Below are positions 25,501 through 35,687 of a DNA stretch of 64,000 nucleotides, one piece after another. The position numbers were made by a program, and so were the translations under genes. Source of the DNA: Alnus glutinosa (lineage: Eukaryota > Streptophyta > Magnoliopsida > Fagales > Betulaceae); contig NC_084894.1 of NCBI RefSeq assembly GCF_958979055.1, positions 5,275,001 to 5,339,000 on the forward strand, read 5' to 3'. Numbering within the stretch: the first letter of the stretch is position 1; the number at the start of each line of letters is the position of its first letter. The notes beneath the pieces are model-generated. The model made no database searches, was not told where the DNA came from, and saw only the letters and a list, made by a program, of their open reading frames with translations.

Positions 25501-25703
25501 GCCATTGGGAAGCTCTTCCTGAGGATCCTTTCTTTGTACCCAAAACAGAGGAGGAAATTGAAGAGTTCGGAGATGGGTCTAGTGTGCCTCCAAATATAGC
25601 CAGGAAGCTCATTGATGCTGTAAGACGACGGAAAGGCCTTCCTGTGGAGGAAAAAGTAGTCCAGCATGCAACAAAGCAGAGGACCTTGGCTCGTAAAGTG
25701 TAG
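22593..25703 (+). CDS. EFL1: Elongation factor-like GTPase 1 (EFL1/RIA1), intronless, 1036 aa
   Basis: EF-2-related GTPase that, with SBDS, removes the anti-association factor eIF6 from late cytoplasmic 60S subunits. It acts as a ribosome-assembly factor, not a translation elongation factor. Visible motifs: G1 AHVDHGKT at 24-31, switch-I Thr 69 in RRAITMKSS, G3 DSPGH at 88-92, G4 NKID at 142-145. An EFL1-type insert with acidic residues follows (about 190-215, FEFVEDDEED), then AEFYASKLGA. Domain II is around 450-550, domain III contains GEVHLERCIKDL near 620, and the C-terminal EF-G-like domains include LVEAMYFCELNTAPEYLGPM near 890. Length fits plant EFL1 (about 1000 residues). Intronless structure matches the Arabidopsis gene At3g22980 as I remember it. 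The N-terminus has five Ser-Asp repeats encoded by an imperfect 6-bp repeat. All key GTPase residues look intact. Confidence 0.93.
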   Translation: MVGSDSDSDSDSETRKIRNICILAHVDHGKTTLADHLIAASGGGVLHPKLAGRLRFMDYLDEEQRRAITMKSSSIALHYKGHSVNLIDSPGHMDFCSEVSTAARLSDGALILVDAVEGVHIQTHAVLRQCWIEKLSPCLVLNKIDRLIYELKLSPMEAYTRLLRIVHEVNGIVSGYKSEKYLSDVDSVLAGPVGEMGDDESFEFVEDDEEDTFQPQKGNVAFVCALDGWGFGIHEFAEFYASKLGASAAALQKALWGPRYFNPKTKMIVGKKGIGGGNKARPMFVQFVLEPLWQVYQAALDADGNKGMIEKVIKSFNLSVPVRELQNKDQKVVLQAVMSRWLPLSDAILSMVVKCMPDPIAAQSFRVSRLLPKREVLDNMVDSNVLAEAELVRKSVEACDSRIEAPCVAFVSKMFAVPVKMLPQRGLHGEVINSPTEESGEGESDECFLAFARIFSGVLYSRQRVFVLSALYDPLKGDSMQKHVQEAELQSMYLMMGQGLKPVASAKAGNVVAIGGLGHHILKSATLSSTRNCWPFSSMIFQVSPTLRVAIEPSDPADMGALLRGLKLLNRADPFVEVTVSARGEHVLAAAGEVHLERCIKDLKDRFAKVRLEVSSPLVSYKETIEGEVSHMLENLKSINAGSDYVEKTTPNGRCVVRVQVMKLPPTLTKVLDENSDLLGDIIGAKSGQTNKSFETRRSNIVEDENPIEVFKKRIMDAVEKDILSMTEIDNERADKCRVKWQKLLKRIWALGPRHIGPNILFIPDFKRRGADSSILIRGSPFVSERLGIVDESIDGDTAAETSSEVTQALSMEAERLESSVVSGFQLATASGPLCDESMWGLAFVVEAYISPFMGQADESESHQQPEQYGIFTGQVITAVKDACRVAVLQKKPRLVEAMYFCELNTAPEYLGPMYAVLGRRRARVSKEVMQEGSPLFTVHAYVPISESFGFADELRRWTSGAASALLVLSHWEALPEDPFFVPKTEEEIEEFGDGSSVPPNIARKLIDAVRRRKGLPVEEKVVQHATKQRTLARKV

Positions 25704-26499
25704 AGGATGTTGATTTTGTTGTATCATTAGCTCATATAAAAACTGTAAGGCAATACATCTCATCATTGATTATGAAAATAAGTTTAAACTCTCTTTTGTC
25801 ATTAGCTATTAAGAGATATCTACAGGGCACTATTAATTATGGGAAAAAAGTTCTGACTCAATGATTGAAATCAAGTTTCAGTGTGAGTTTGACTTATTCT
25901 TTTTCTGTTTTCATCAGATGCAACCCATTTCGTGATATATACTTGTTTCCTAGAATGATTTTATGGAGTCCTGCATGAAGTTATATATATATATATATAC
26001 ACACAATTTTTCTAATGATGCATGGACTTTGCTTTAGGAGTAGTTGTTCCCTTGTATTTTTGGTCTACCATGCTAGCAAAACTGGGAGGATTTAATTTGA
26101 CCTGACCCATCTCATGGAAAATAGGATGCCTGATTGCTATATGCTAAATTCAATTTGACATTAAATTGTTTGAGGTTACTTATTTGGTTCTCAAAGCTGG
26201 TCTCAACAAACAACTTAAAATTGTGTGTCTATAAAGAATAATTTTTTTTTGTTGGAAGTTGTAGGAGACTTAATATGAATTTCTGTAACTTGGATATGCT
26301 GGAAAGATCACCAAGTGTGTGCACAGTGGATTAGGATCCTCTGCAATTGTTAGGATATTCTATCCATGCAATTCTTTGAATCCTGACTGTTTGTTTGGGA
26401 AGACCAAGGTTTGGTCACATCACTGATCGATATGAAAACTCCAATGTTAAAAAAAATTAAGGAAAAACACTAATGGGGGCTAATAACATTTCTGCTATT
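25704..26499 (+). other. EFL1 3' flank, no further gene
   Basis: The 3' UTR must start here; AT-rich possible polyadenylation signals occur near 25780. A short (TA)n run with an ACAC tail lies at 25980-26006. No coding signal seen. Confidence 0.4.
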
Positions 26500-26935
26500 C
26501 TATCTTCATGCCCTACAACAAACAACAAAAGAGCCCCACCGTCAGCCTTCATTCTCACAACCACCTCACGCAGCTAGTCACGGTTGGCTTGCATTTGTCG
26601 CTTTCCGTCACATGGTCTCCCTTTCATTGTCCTGAATCAAACCTCATAGGATGATGATCATTTAAGTGCTTAGAGTGAACCTGAATCAAAGCCTACATCT
26701 TTGAATTGTTATAGAACTGTGAGGTCACATTCCATGGCCATCGTCAAATGACTAGTCATGACTAGTCACGCTGACTAGTCGTTTGATGAACAATTGATGA
26801 CTTTTTTTTTTTTAATGCATTGTTGTTGTTCTTTATTTCATAAATATGATTTCTAATTTCTTATGGTTATGAACTCCTCTAGAAATTCAAAATCTTCAGA
26901 TTATTATTTATAAATTTCATGACTTGTAAATATAA
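26500..26935 (+). pseudogene. Duplicated 3' flank of the DC1 gene (orphan segment)
   Basis: Aligns by eye with 35335-35670, the DNA just downstream of the intact DC1 gene. Shared blocks include CCTGAATCAAACCTCATA, GATGATGATCATT, GTCACATTC, TTTGATGAACAATT and GGTTATGAACTCCTCTAGAA, in the same order and orientation. No DC1 coding sequence lies directly to its left, so the gene body has been lost or displaced. The segment also holds three copies of the palindrome GACTAGTC (26750-26782) that the parent lacks. Confidence 0.7.
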
Positions 26936-26984
26936 ATTATTGGGAAATCGGATACAAAGTAAAAATAAGTGGAAATTGGAAAAG

Positions 26985-27560
26985 TGTTTGGGATACTAAA
27001 GTTTTGTTGATAGTGGCTATTTTTGGTTGGTCGGTGGCCCTAGGAAAGATTCTTACTATGGATGATCTCCGAAAGCGGCATGTCATTGTGGTTGATTAGT
27101 ATTGTTTATGTAAAAGGAATGGAGAGTCTGTAGCCATCGTTTGCTTTATTGTGATAGTGTTGCTTATGCCATTTAAAATGTTTTCTTAAATCAATTTGGG
27201 TTGTGTTGGGTCATGCTTAGACGGGTAGTTGATTTCTATGCTTGTTGGTGGACTACTGGCAACGCTCGGAGTGCTGCTATGTGAAAGATGATGCCTTCGT
27301 GCCTTTTGTGGTGTCTATGGAAGGAAATGAACGATTTAAGTTTTGAGGACCGTGAGAGGACTTTGGAAGAGATTAAGTCTTTATTTTTCGATACATTGTA
27401 TCTTTGGACAGCTGCTTTTGTTTCTCATTTGGTGATTCGTTATGATGATTTTCTTGTTCTTTTTGCCCCTACTGGCTAGGTGGCTTTTCTTGTATACTTC
27501 TTGCATATCTTTGGATGCCTTACATTTTTAATGATATTTCAATTACTTATATATATATAA
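26985..27560 (+). mobile_element. LINE fragment: C-terminus of ORF2 (zf-RVT region) and 3' tail
   Basis: In broken plus frames it reads ALGKILTMDDLRKRHVIVVD at about 27040-27100 and then, in frame from 27288, MPSCLLWCLWKEMNDLSFED with TLYLWTAAFVSHLVIRYDDF. These are typical of the zinc-binding end of plant L1-type reverse-transcriptase proteins. There is an in-frame stop after VVD and at least one further frame change. The tail CTTGTATACTTCTTGCATAT and TTTTTAATGATATTTCAATT matches plant LINE 3' ends. It is 5'-truncated and dead. Confidence 0.7.
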
Positions 27561-29818
27561 AGTCGCCTTGCCATGCTTTGTGCAAAAGAATAGGGTTTCA
27601 AACCTTTATGTTGGTGAAACTTTTCTCATAGGATTAAGCTCTTGAAGCTTTTCAAGAGTTATAAATTCCTCAGCATAATCAGGATTATTGATAAGCATGC
27701 AAGAGAAATGTGGTGCCACTAAATTTCTTTGCCTCGTGGTGCTGGTGAGGCGGTGAGCAAGGAGATCTCGAGAAGGAAGCTTCTTCAAGTAGTTTTGGTA
27801 TCACCTTAGGTACCTCTAATGTTTTCGAAGACATAAGCTTTTGGATTTATATTTGTTTCAGTTAGTTTATACAACCCATTTGTTCTTTTTTGAATTTCAT
27901 TGGGAATTTGATAAAGTCAAGAATTTTATTATGGTTTATGTTTGAATTGTGTGGAAACAGAACTGATTATATGTGAAATGTTGTGGGATTAGTTAATGTT
28001 ATTTTTTTTCATTTTGATAATTTTACGAACATGTCTGAATACCATTTTTTTTTTTAAAAAAAAATTTCATAAGGAAAAAATGTTTTGGGACTAAAGTTAA
28101 TCCTTTGAATGTTGAAGCACCTGGGACGAAACCAAAGTGAAGCACAGGTATCTGAAGGATGGAATATGATTAAAAGGATCTGATTGCTTATGCTTGGCCC
28201 TTAAAGTTTTGCGCCTTGGTTTGATTTTATCTGTAGAAGGATAAAATATGACAAAACAAATATGATATCACACATGCTAGAATGCCTTTATTATCATTCG
28301 TAACCTGGTTTGTTTGATTTATATCCATAGGTGAAGCAAAAGCTCAAAGAAATTATTTTGTTTTACCCCATATTATAAACCATGACAATGTACGCGTAAG
28401 AACAAGGACGAGCTATATCGTTCAGCTAGGGGTGTTATTGTTAAAGTGAGGCTATTGAAGATGGTGAGTGCAATACTAACATTCTTTGTTGTTTGCGAAG
28501 TATCATAAACTTTCAAAGAGGGATCCTTTATTAGGTATTTGTGGTTGAGATAATGATCTTTTAGCTGTCATATCCTTGCTTTTCACTGAGGATAAGGAGT
28601 CATTATTGGAGTCTAATTTGAGTGATTTTGTGATCAGTGGATCCAAGTTCTGCAAGGGCTTTAAAAAAATGGGAACTGGGCATTGTCGGTGAACCGAGTT
28701 ATTTAGTTTGTTGCATGGGGCTGGGGTTAATGGAGAGGGGGAGGACATGTAGAGCTTGAGGTTAAATGTTGTCATATAGGCTTAAGGGCTCTTTCACGTC
28801 GATTTTCAACGTGTCATGTATAAGCAGCATTTTTCTTCTTCTTCATTATTTGGAATTTTATGTCCATTAAGTTGTTTTGAGTGTCTTGGGTTATCTGTAA
28901 TCAAATCTTATTTTTAGCCAGTGAGGTAGATTTGGTTGTGTTTGGTGAAACACCCTTTATGTTCTTTTCCATAATAAACTCATAATGGCAGGACTTTTGA
29001 CAAAGTTGACCTCTGTATTTTGTGATTTAAATGCTACCTTCGTATGGTATTTATATGTGTGGACTCTTGTTTTTACTTCTTGCATTTTATAGAAGTACCT
29101 TCAGTGATGGTGTATTCATAGAAAGACATAGTTCTTAGTCTAATTAATATTCTCTTCAACTTTTTTGTGTGTTCATTGATGCATAAACAACATTATACTG
29201 TCTTATTAGTCATTTTTTTTTTCACTCTTTTAGGTAATTAATTGTTCTTCTGTGTACATATGCATCTGCTTGGAAAGCCAAGTGTAAAATAATTGGGTAT
29301 TGTTCATTGTAACATTATGTATATTCTTTTGCGCCTATAGTTTTGGAGAGTTGCCCTGTGTTGCAGCTCATGCCCTTATTGTTGAGTGTGATGCTTGTGC
29401 TTGTCCAAAAGTTATATTAATTACCACCCTCTAAAATCTCAATATTTCTAGAATAACACATGGCATGTATTTCTCTGGATGCTTTCATATTCAGTTTAGT
29501 GTATTGGTTTTATTACATTCCTTGATATCCCGATAAATATATCTATTACATCAGTCACATCCTTGTAAAGCACTCGTGAAGATTCTCAGGTAACAATTAG
29601 TATCATCTGTTCTCTCTTCGTTTTTTTTTTTTTTTTTTTGGTAGTTCTTTGATAATTTAGTCTGATACACTATAAAGGTTCTGATGATAATTTGGTTTGC
29701 TTTTGATGTCTATGCTTTTTTTCTTTGGTAGGTCGGGAATTGAAAAGCTTAAGCCTTCGTTTTTCATTTCTGATTTTTAATGCCCTAAAATTCTTGGTAC
29801 ATAATTTCTTATGCTTAT

Positions 29819-29857
<39 letters not shown>

Positions 29858-30394
29858 TGATGGGTTATTGGTATATAATCTTAGTTCATGTAAAGAAGTT
29901 GGCTCTGCAATAATCTGTGTAAAAGTGTTTTTATTTTGACTTGGTTTTATTGCTTAATTGGAAGCTAAAGCTGAAAAGATTGTGAATTTGGTTTCCTAAT
30001 ATGCCTTTTAATTCGAAGCCTTGGTTCACTTTGTGCTTTTGTTTATTCTTACTAAATTAGAGTTCTTAATTGATACTGATTACTCGGGCCGAATGAATTA
30101 TAAATGCTATGATGGGCTTCTAATTCCTTCTTGTAGATTCTTGGTGCCTTTGGTTTGGGGATTACAATGACATTATTGTGGCTTCAGTTTGAATCTCATC
30201 TAATAGATCTTGATGATGTTTTCCACTTGTGCTGAAACTGATGCTTCTTAAACTCACGATTATTTCCAAAGTATCCAGAACCAGAAGACATCAAACGACT
30301 TATTTATATATGCCTTCATTTCCTTCATGTTCATCACAACATCTCCCAAAAACTGTCAGACAATATTGAAATAATAAAAAAAAAATAATTAGAT
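27561..30394. other. Intergenic, no gene recognised
   Basis: Several low-copy-looking stretches occur here, but no domain could be named. The minus frame at 28503-28775 (90 residues, Ser/Pro/Lys-rich) has no homologue I recognise and is probably chance. A poly-T run lies at 29622-29639 and a (CT)n microsatellite at 29822-29853. Confidence 0.35.
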
Positions 30395-30935
30395 TCTTTT
30401 CCAAATGCTTGCAAATCACCCACATTTGCCCTTAAAGAAGCGACTTCCAAATCACCTACATTTGCTTACCCACTCTCTGCAGGGGAAAAATATATTGATG
30501 GCCTGCAATGCCTGTAAACGTTATAGCCATGGCTTCGCTTATACATGTCACCACTGCCCCTACAGCCTGACATCCGATGTTGTTCGATTCCGAAAACCAT
30601 TAAACATGAAGTTCACCAACACTCTCTCTTTCATTCAATAAGTTCTGTTGAAATGTACAATGCTTGTGATGGGTCAGAGAAGGGTCGCAATGGTGTATTT
30701 GTATGCAAGGAATGCAAATTTGCTTTGGGTTTTGAACGTGCAACACTCCCGCTCAAAGCTAAGTATGAATATGACCCACATCCCCTCTCACTCACTTACA
30801 ATGCCAAAAATGTTTCTGAAGAATATTATATTTTTGTCTAATTTGCGAAGAAGAAAAAAAAATTCAAATCATTGGTTCTATTACTGTGTACGTACAATGT
30901 AATCTTTGTGCTTATCCTCGATGTGTTGTAGGATA
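30395..30935 (+). pseudogene. DC1-domain gene relic
   Basis: Corresponds to about residues 310-480 of the intact DC1 protein encoded at 33614-35257. Recognisable pieces are ACNACKRYSHGFAYTCHHC at 30510-30566, then in another frame NACDGSEKGRNGVFVCKEC (from about 30660) and LPLKAKYEYDPHPLSLTY, then NHWFYYC. Compared with the intact gene it has at least two frame shifts (near 30560-30640 and 30830) and lost cysteines (for example YYIF in place of YYC). It lacks both ends. It is a dead duplicate of a host gene. Confidence 0.8.
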
Positions 30936-31429
30936 ATCTAAGAAAAAGTTAAGAACTCATAAACCAAAAGCAAATAAAAGACCAGAAGAAATAAGATAAA
31001 AAGGAAACCAAAGAGAAAAAAAAAAAAGAAAAAGAAGAAAAAAAGCGAGAAAAGCTTAACTCTAGATTGATTGTGGCGTGGTGTTCTGCAATGGAGAGAG
31101 CCGAAGAATGGAGATGTAAGAGAAGCTGAGCAGGTGAGGGAGTTTTTGGTCTGAAACAAGGGCTGGGTTCTAATTTTATACACGTGGCATGTTTCAGATT
31201 GTTCAAGTTTGGATTATCAAAATTGGAGATTCGGCGATTAATTTCAAGCATTTTCAAAAAATTTGCCTGATATCCGAATCCGGTTGGTTTTGGATTAGGA
31301 TCTGTTGGTTTATTTTTATTGGCTACATTCTGATTAACAAAAACGCTTTCATTTTGGTTGACAAAAACGTTTCCATATTAAGGACAGCTATAACAGAGAC
31401 ACCGTAATTCATAGTCTTCCAAAAGAATA
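30936..31429. other. Intergenic; A-rich purine tract
   Basis: Bases 30950-31050 are an A/G-rich tract. A GC-richer block follows, with no recognisable product. Minus-strand frames here mainly encode Phe/Ser runs from the purine tract and are not credible. Confidence 0.4.
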
Positions 31430-32347
31430 TTACAGAATATTAATTCCAATATGGAATGGACTGATCAAGATATGATAGTTGCATAGAATATCCCTAAGAA
31501 GGCAATTTCCTGTTGAATAAAATATTTTGGAGATTTTACAGCTTAGAAAGTTGATTTTCCCAATAGCCCAGTCGGACGCCCAGATGCCAGAGTTCGAATG
31601 CAAGCCATTAAGAGTCAAAGTCCTATGAAGGTTAGGACGGCTCAGCAGACGCAAGCCATCGAGAGCAAAAGTCCTGCAGATACGAGCTACAGAGAGCAAA
31701 AGTTTGCAAGAAAGTCTGGACGCAAATGCGTTGACTGCAGATGCTGGAAGTTCTTTATGCAACCATTCGGATGCTAGGGTCGCAAGTCCGAACGCGCTTT
31801 AGTGTTTTTCTCGATGTTTTAGTTGTAGGTTCGGACCTCAAAAGCCAGGTCTGGACGCCGCCTATGCAAATGTAGAATTATGATTTTTGAAGCCTATTAA
31901 AAGAGGCTCATAGGCTGCTTATTTGTAAGAAGTATCATATACACTCCAGTGTGCTAAGAGATGATGTTTAGGTAAAGATCGTTGTATCGATTAGCTCTCT
32001 TAGAGTTTGTAGGTGTGATTTGATCAGCTTGAAATCTAGCTTAGAGACTTAAGGAGGAGCTCTAAGTTAAAGGAATCCATTGAAGACCCATTCAGACAGA
32101 AAGTCTGGTTGAGAAGCGTTCACGTATAGGTATGTGTCAGAATTAGAGGTATGACTATTGGATCAGGTTATGTGAGTATTACTGCATTGTAATTAACTTT
32201 GTCTTCTGAATAGTGAATTTTTTGTATTTGACTGCCCCCGAGTGGTTTTTCTCTTTATAAGAGTTTTTACTTCGTCAACAAAATACTCATTTCTTTTAAA
32301 TTCCACATTTAATATTTTGTTGCACTATTGATCACACACTTATCACA
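31430..32347 (+). mobile_element. Solo LTR, Copia-like retrotransposon fossil
   Basis: About 0.9 kb ending in sequence typical of Copia LTRs: CCCCGAGTGGTTTTTCTCTT, AGTTTTTACTTCGTCAACAA, and CACTATTGATCACACACTTA. Inside it repeats short GTCTGGACGC/GTCCGGAC-like motifs and has a TATTAAAAGAGGCTCATAGG block that may be its promoter. No internal region or partner LTR is nearby. The target-site duplication is not clear, so the exact left limit is uncertain. It looks moderately old. Confidence 0.6.
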
Positions 32348-32375
32348 ATTAAATTAGAAGTCTTTATTTTTCAGG

Positions 32376-32570
32376 ATTCTCTCAAATTATTTGTCCGAAA
32401 TTATGAGAATTCGGAGAGTTGATTATAAAAAATCACTTATGTGATTCACCTGACCGGATAAGTAGTTAGATAACCTAATATTTATTTTATCAAGTGGATC
32501 TCATAAGTGGTCTCTCATAATCACATGCACGAATTCTCTCAAATTCTATAAGATAATTTGAGAAATTCCT
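32376..32570. mobile_element. Foldback MITE, family A (copy 2)
   Basis: The left arm CTCTCAAATTATTTGTCC faces GATAATTTGAGAAATT at the right. GAATTC-centred blocks and GATCTCATAAGTGGTCTCTC are shared with copy 3 at 57125-57290. Confidence 0.55.
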
Positions 32571-32832
32571 AGGTTTTCCGATTGGTTTTTGTCGACATCC
32601 AATCCATTATTCAACACACAACGGTTCACAACTTTGAAAAAGGACTCGCTCCAAAATCGTGTCTTTCTCGGCTTTCAAATCATCGTTGGAAGGGATCATA
32701 CTGTCACGTGCCTACTATTGCTCATCTCCAGCTACAGTCAGGGTGTGGAAGAAGAGTGACGTGGTAGGACAGGTGGTAGACTATTCTAGAAGGATTCTAT
32801 AATCTGTTAGCATAATGTTGTTTTACCTTTAT

Positions 32833-32970
32833 GAGACTTGCTACACAGGGGAGACTTGCTACACAGGGGACGCTCATCCGTCCCCTGTGAGCATTTTATT
32901 ATAAAAAAATAATTTTTTATTATATATGGGTGATGGGGGACGGATGAGTGTCCCCCATCCAGCATTTCCC
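32833..32970. mobile_element. 138-bp MITE with perfect 9-bp target-site duplication
   Basis: TACCTTTAT lies at 32824-32832 and 32971-32979. The ends form an imperfect inverted pair whose clearest part is GGGGACGCTCATCCGTCCCC facing GGGGGACGGATGAGTGTCCC. The left end carries a tandem copy of GAGACTTGCTACACAGGG (32833-32850, then 32851-32868). The exact duplication suggests a fairly recent insertion into the DC1 upstream region. Confidence 0.75.
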
Positions 32971-32979
32971 TACCTTTAT

Positions 32980-33613
32980 ACCCTGGTTGTGCATCTTTGT
33001 TGTTAGCCGTTATTGAGAAAGATTCCTACTGTAGTCTATATATGAAGTAAGAGGTAGGAGAAGAGAGAAGAGAGAAGAGAGAATGAATATTGTAGGCCGA
33101 TCCTTGGAGAGCTAGGGCCTCTCGAAGAGCTCTTTATGTTTCTTTTTGCATTCTAATTCCAGTATTTCCATTGTTATCTTCCCCAATTTCCATATCCTAC
33201 CATTATTTACCTTACACATACACAGACCCAGCTGCCCCTCGCCCCTCACTCCTCTCCAGTTTCCACTGGCCTTTCATTCAAAGAAAGAAAAGAAAACCCT
33301 CTCGATCGGCTTTCTCTCACTTTCTGTCTTTAGGGCTTCGATTGGGTCTGCTCGATCAACCAACCGATCCCGGTTACGTTCAGCTTCAGGTTGGTGAGCC
33401 TTAATTCTGAAGATTTCTCGGTTACGTTTACTTCAAAAAGAAAGGGAACTCATGGGTTTTGTTCGATCTGTGCTTGTTTGCTTTCTTTTGCTCTTTTCTT
33501 CTTTTTCGATTCTTGTTCACGACTAAATAAGCTCGTTCTAAAGCTTTGATCTTACTTTTTTGTTAATCACCTTTCCGTTGTTTGCCGGAGTGTGGGGATA
33601 GATCTTGAGGGAG
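32980..33613 (+). promoter_or_regulatory. DC1 gene promoter and 5' leader
   Basis: CTATATATGA at 33037-33046 is a TATA candidate. It is followed by a GAGAAGA-repeat leader (33058-33082). A leader intron is possible: GCTTCAG|GTTGGT at 33389/33390 looks like a donor, but no acceptor could be chosen with confidence. Confidence 0.4.
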
Positions 33614-35257
33614 ATGGAGGTACTCCACCATTTTAGCCACGAGGAGCATCCCTTGATCTTTGTGGAAGAGTTACAAAACGATGGCGCGAATGAATTTGTT
33701 TGCTCAGGGTGCGAAGAATCAATATGGGGTCCTGCCTACAAATGCTCTCGGTACTGCAACTTCTTCCTCCACAAGTCATGTGCCGAGTTACCCCGTGAGA
33801 TACAACACCCTTTGCATCCAAACCACACCCTTGTTCTCCAAGTGCCATCACGGCCTAAACTTTGTGAAGCCTGCTATAGGAGTTGCGAAAGATGCTTCTT
33901 CTACCATTGCAATACTTGCGATTTCGACGGCCTTCACATCGAATGCGCTTCCGGTTGGCGAACAAAACCTGAAGATTGTCACCAGCATGAATTCGTTACC
34001 ATCTTTCAGCAGATCCAGTTCACTTGTGAACTCTGTGGCGAGGATCGCAACAGCTTTGCCCAGGTATGTCGCATTTGTCAACTCTTGGCCCACACTCCAT
34101 GTACTGAGATGCCTCGTACAATCAAAATTATAGCAGATCGTCACTGGCTCAATCTCGTGTATTCACTTGGTCAAGTGATGAAGGAGCACGACGACTGTGT
34201 ACTCTGTAACCTCTGCGGTAAAAAGCTCAACCTCAAGTATGCGGCTTATTATTGTCAACAGTGCGATTTCGTAGCCCACTTGGAATGCGCACGCCAAAAT
34301 TGGATTGGACTAAGTGATACCGTAGACTCAAGCATAGATCTCATTGAGGACAGCGACTTTGAAGAGGATGAAGAACTTGAGGTGATCAAACATTTCAATC
34401 ATAAACATTACTTATTCATCAACCGCAACGAAGTCGAGGTTCATGATCATAAGCTGTGCAAAGGTTGTATGCAATCAATTTCCGCCCCATTTTATAGTTG
34501 TGACCAATGCGAATACTTTCTCCATAGCAAATGTGCTCGACTTCCCTTAAAGAAGCGACATCCAAACCACCCACATCTTCTTACCCTCTCTGCAAGGGGA
34601 AGGGAAAGTTACATTGATGGCCTCGTATTTTGCAATGCTTGTGGTCGTTACAGCCATGGCTTCGCTTATACATGTCACAAATGTGATTACTATAGCCTTG
34701 ATATCCGATGTGGTTCGATTTTGAAAATCTTTAACCATGAAGTTCACCAACACTCCCTATTTCATGCTTTAAGTTCCGTTGAAAAGTGTCGTGCTTGTGA
34801 TGGGTCGGAGAATACCAATGGTGTATTTGTCTGCACTAAATGCAGTTTTGCCTTGGGTTTTGAATGTGCAACCCTCCCACTCAAAGCTAAGTATGAATAT
34901 CACCCACATCTTCTCTCACTCACTCACGTTACTGCCAAAAATGATTTTGAAGAATACTATTGTTTAATTTGTGAAGAAGAAAGAAATTCAGATCATTGGT
35001 TTTATTACTGTGCACAATGTAACTTTGGTGCTCATCCTCGATGTGTTGTAGGGAGGAATCCCTACATTAAGTATGTAAGAAATTTGACTCGGAAATATCA
35101 CCAACACCGTCTCAATTTTGTCCGGAGAACTAAGGTCTCTCGTCCATGTGATACCTGCGGTGAAACTTTTGATGGACATGTGGCCCTAGGCTGTACACAA
35201 TGCAAATCCATCATCCATTGGACGAAGGAATGTATGGATAAATGGATAATAAAATAA
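33614..35257 (+). CDS. DC1 (Cys/His-rich C1) domain protein, 547 aa
   Basis: Plant divergent-C1 protein with about nine zinc-binding His/Cys units. Clear ones start with FSHEEHPL (7-14), CHQHEFV (122-128), RHWLNLV (176-182), HFNHKHYL (260-267), EVHQHSLF (376-383), YHPHLLSL (429-436) and YHQHRLNF (495-502). Most are followed by CxxC, then HxxC/DxxC pairs such as CSGC...HKSC and CKGC...HSKC. An acidic linker (DLIEDSDFEEDEELEV, 242-257) splits it into two halves. There is no transmembrane segment. DC1 proteins are a large, mostly uncharacterised plant family tied to stress and hormone responses, and the function here is unknown. The frame extends three codons upstream without an ATG; the first ATG is at 33614. 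It is single-exon in its coding part and intact. A relic of a sister copy lies about 3 kb upstream. Confidence 0.88.
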   Translation: MEVLHHFSHEEHPLIFVEELQNDGANEFVCSGCEESIWGPAYKCSRYCNFFLHKSCAELPREIQHPLHPNHTLVLQVPSRPKLCEACYRSCERCFFYHCNTCDFDGLHIECASGWRTKPEDCHQHEFVTIFQQIQFTCELCGEDRNSFAQVCRICQLLAHTPCTEMPRTIKIIADRHWLNLVYSLGQVMKEHDDCVLCNLCGKKLNLKYAAYYCQQCDFVAHLECARQNWIGLSDTVDSSIDLIEDSDFEEDEELEVIKHFNHKHYLFINRNEVEVHDHKLCKGCMQSISAPFYSCDQCEYFLHSKCARLPLKKRHPNHPHLLTLSARGRESYIDGLVFCNACGRYSHGFAYTCHKCDYYSLDIRCGSILKIFNHEVHQHSLFHALSSVEKCRACDGSENTNGVFVCTKCSFALGFECATLPLKAKYEYHPHLLSLTHVTAKNDFEEYYCLICEEERNSDHWFYYCAQCNFGAHPRCVVGRNPYIKYVRNLTRKYHQHRLNFVRRTKVSRPCDTCGETFDGHVALGCTQCKSIIHWTKECMDKWIIK

Positions 35258-35678
35258 CATGGAGAAATATTACAGCCATGAATAGATTTGGTAGTCATTC
35301 AAAGTTCGACATTAATAGACCTCAGAAACTCATATCCACTCACCCAAACAACAGAAGAGCCTCCAACTGATCACATGGTCTCTTGATCTGTCATTAGCCT
35401 GAATCAAACCTCATACGATGATGATCATTGAAGTGCTTGGAGTGAACTTGAATCAAATGCTACATTTGAATTGTTTACAGGTACTGTGAGGGTCACATTC
35501 TGTTGCCATCAAATTGCTCATTAAATTAATTACTAGTCATTTGATGAACAATTTTTTACTAGTCATTGCTAGCTGTTGTTGGTCTTGTGTTCATAAATAT
35601 AATTTCTAATTTATTGTGGTTATGAACTCCTCTAGAACCTCAAATCTTCATATTATTATATATAGATTTCAAAAGCTT
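35258..35678 (+). other. DC1 gene 3' flank
   Basis: The 3' UTR is presumably here. The segment from about 35335 to 35670 is repeated at 26500-26935 (see that entry). No separate gene. Confidence 0.5.
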
Positions 35679-35687
35679 TAATTTTTA

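Noticed and set aside
28503-28775. 90-residue minus frame as a small gene
   Set aside because: No homologue recognised, no splice or promoter context. It could be part of an old repeat, but nothing supports a product.
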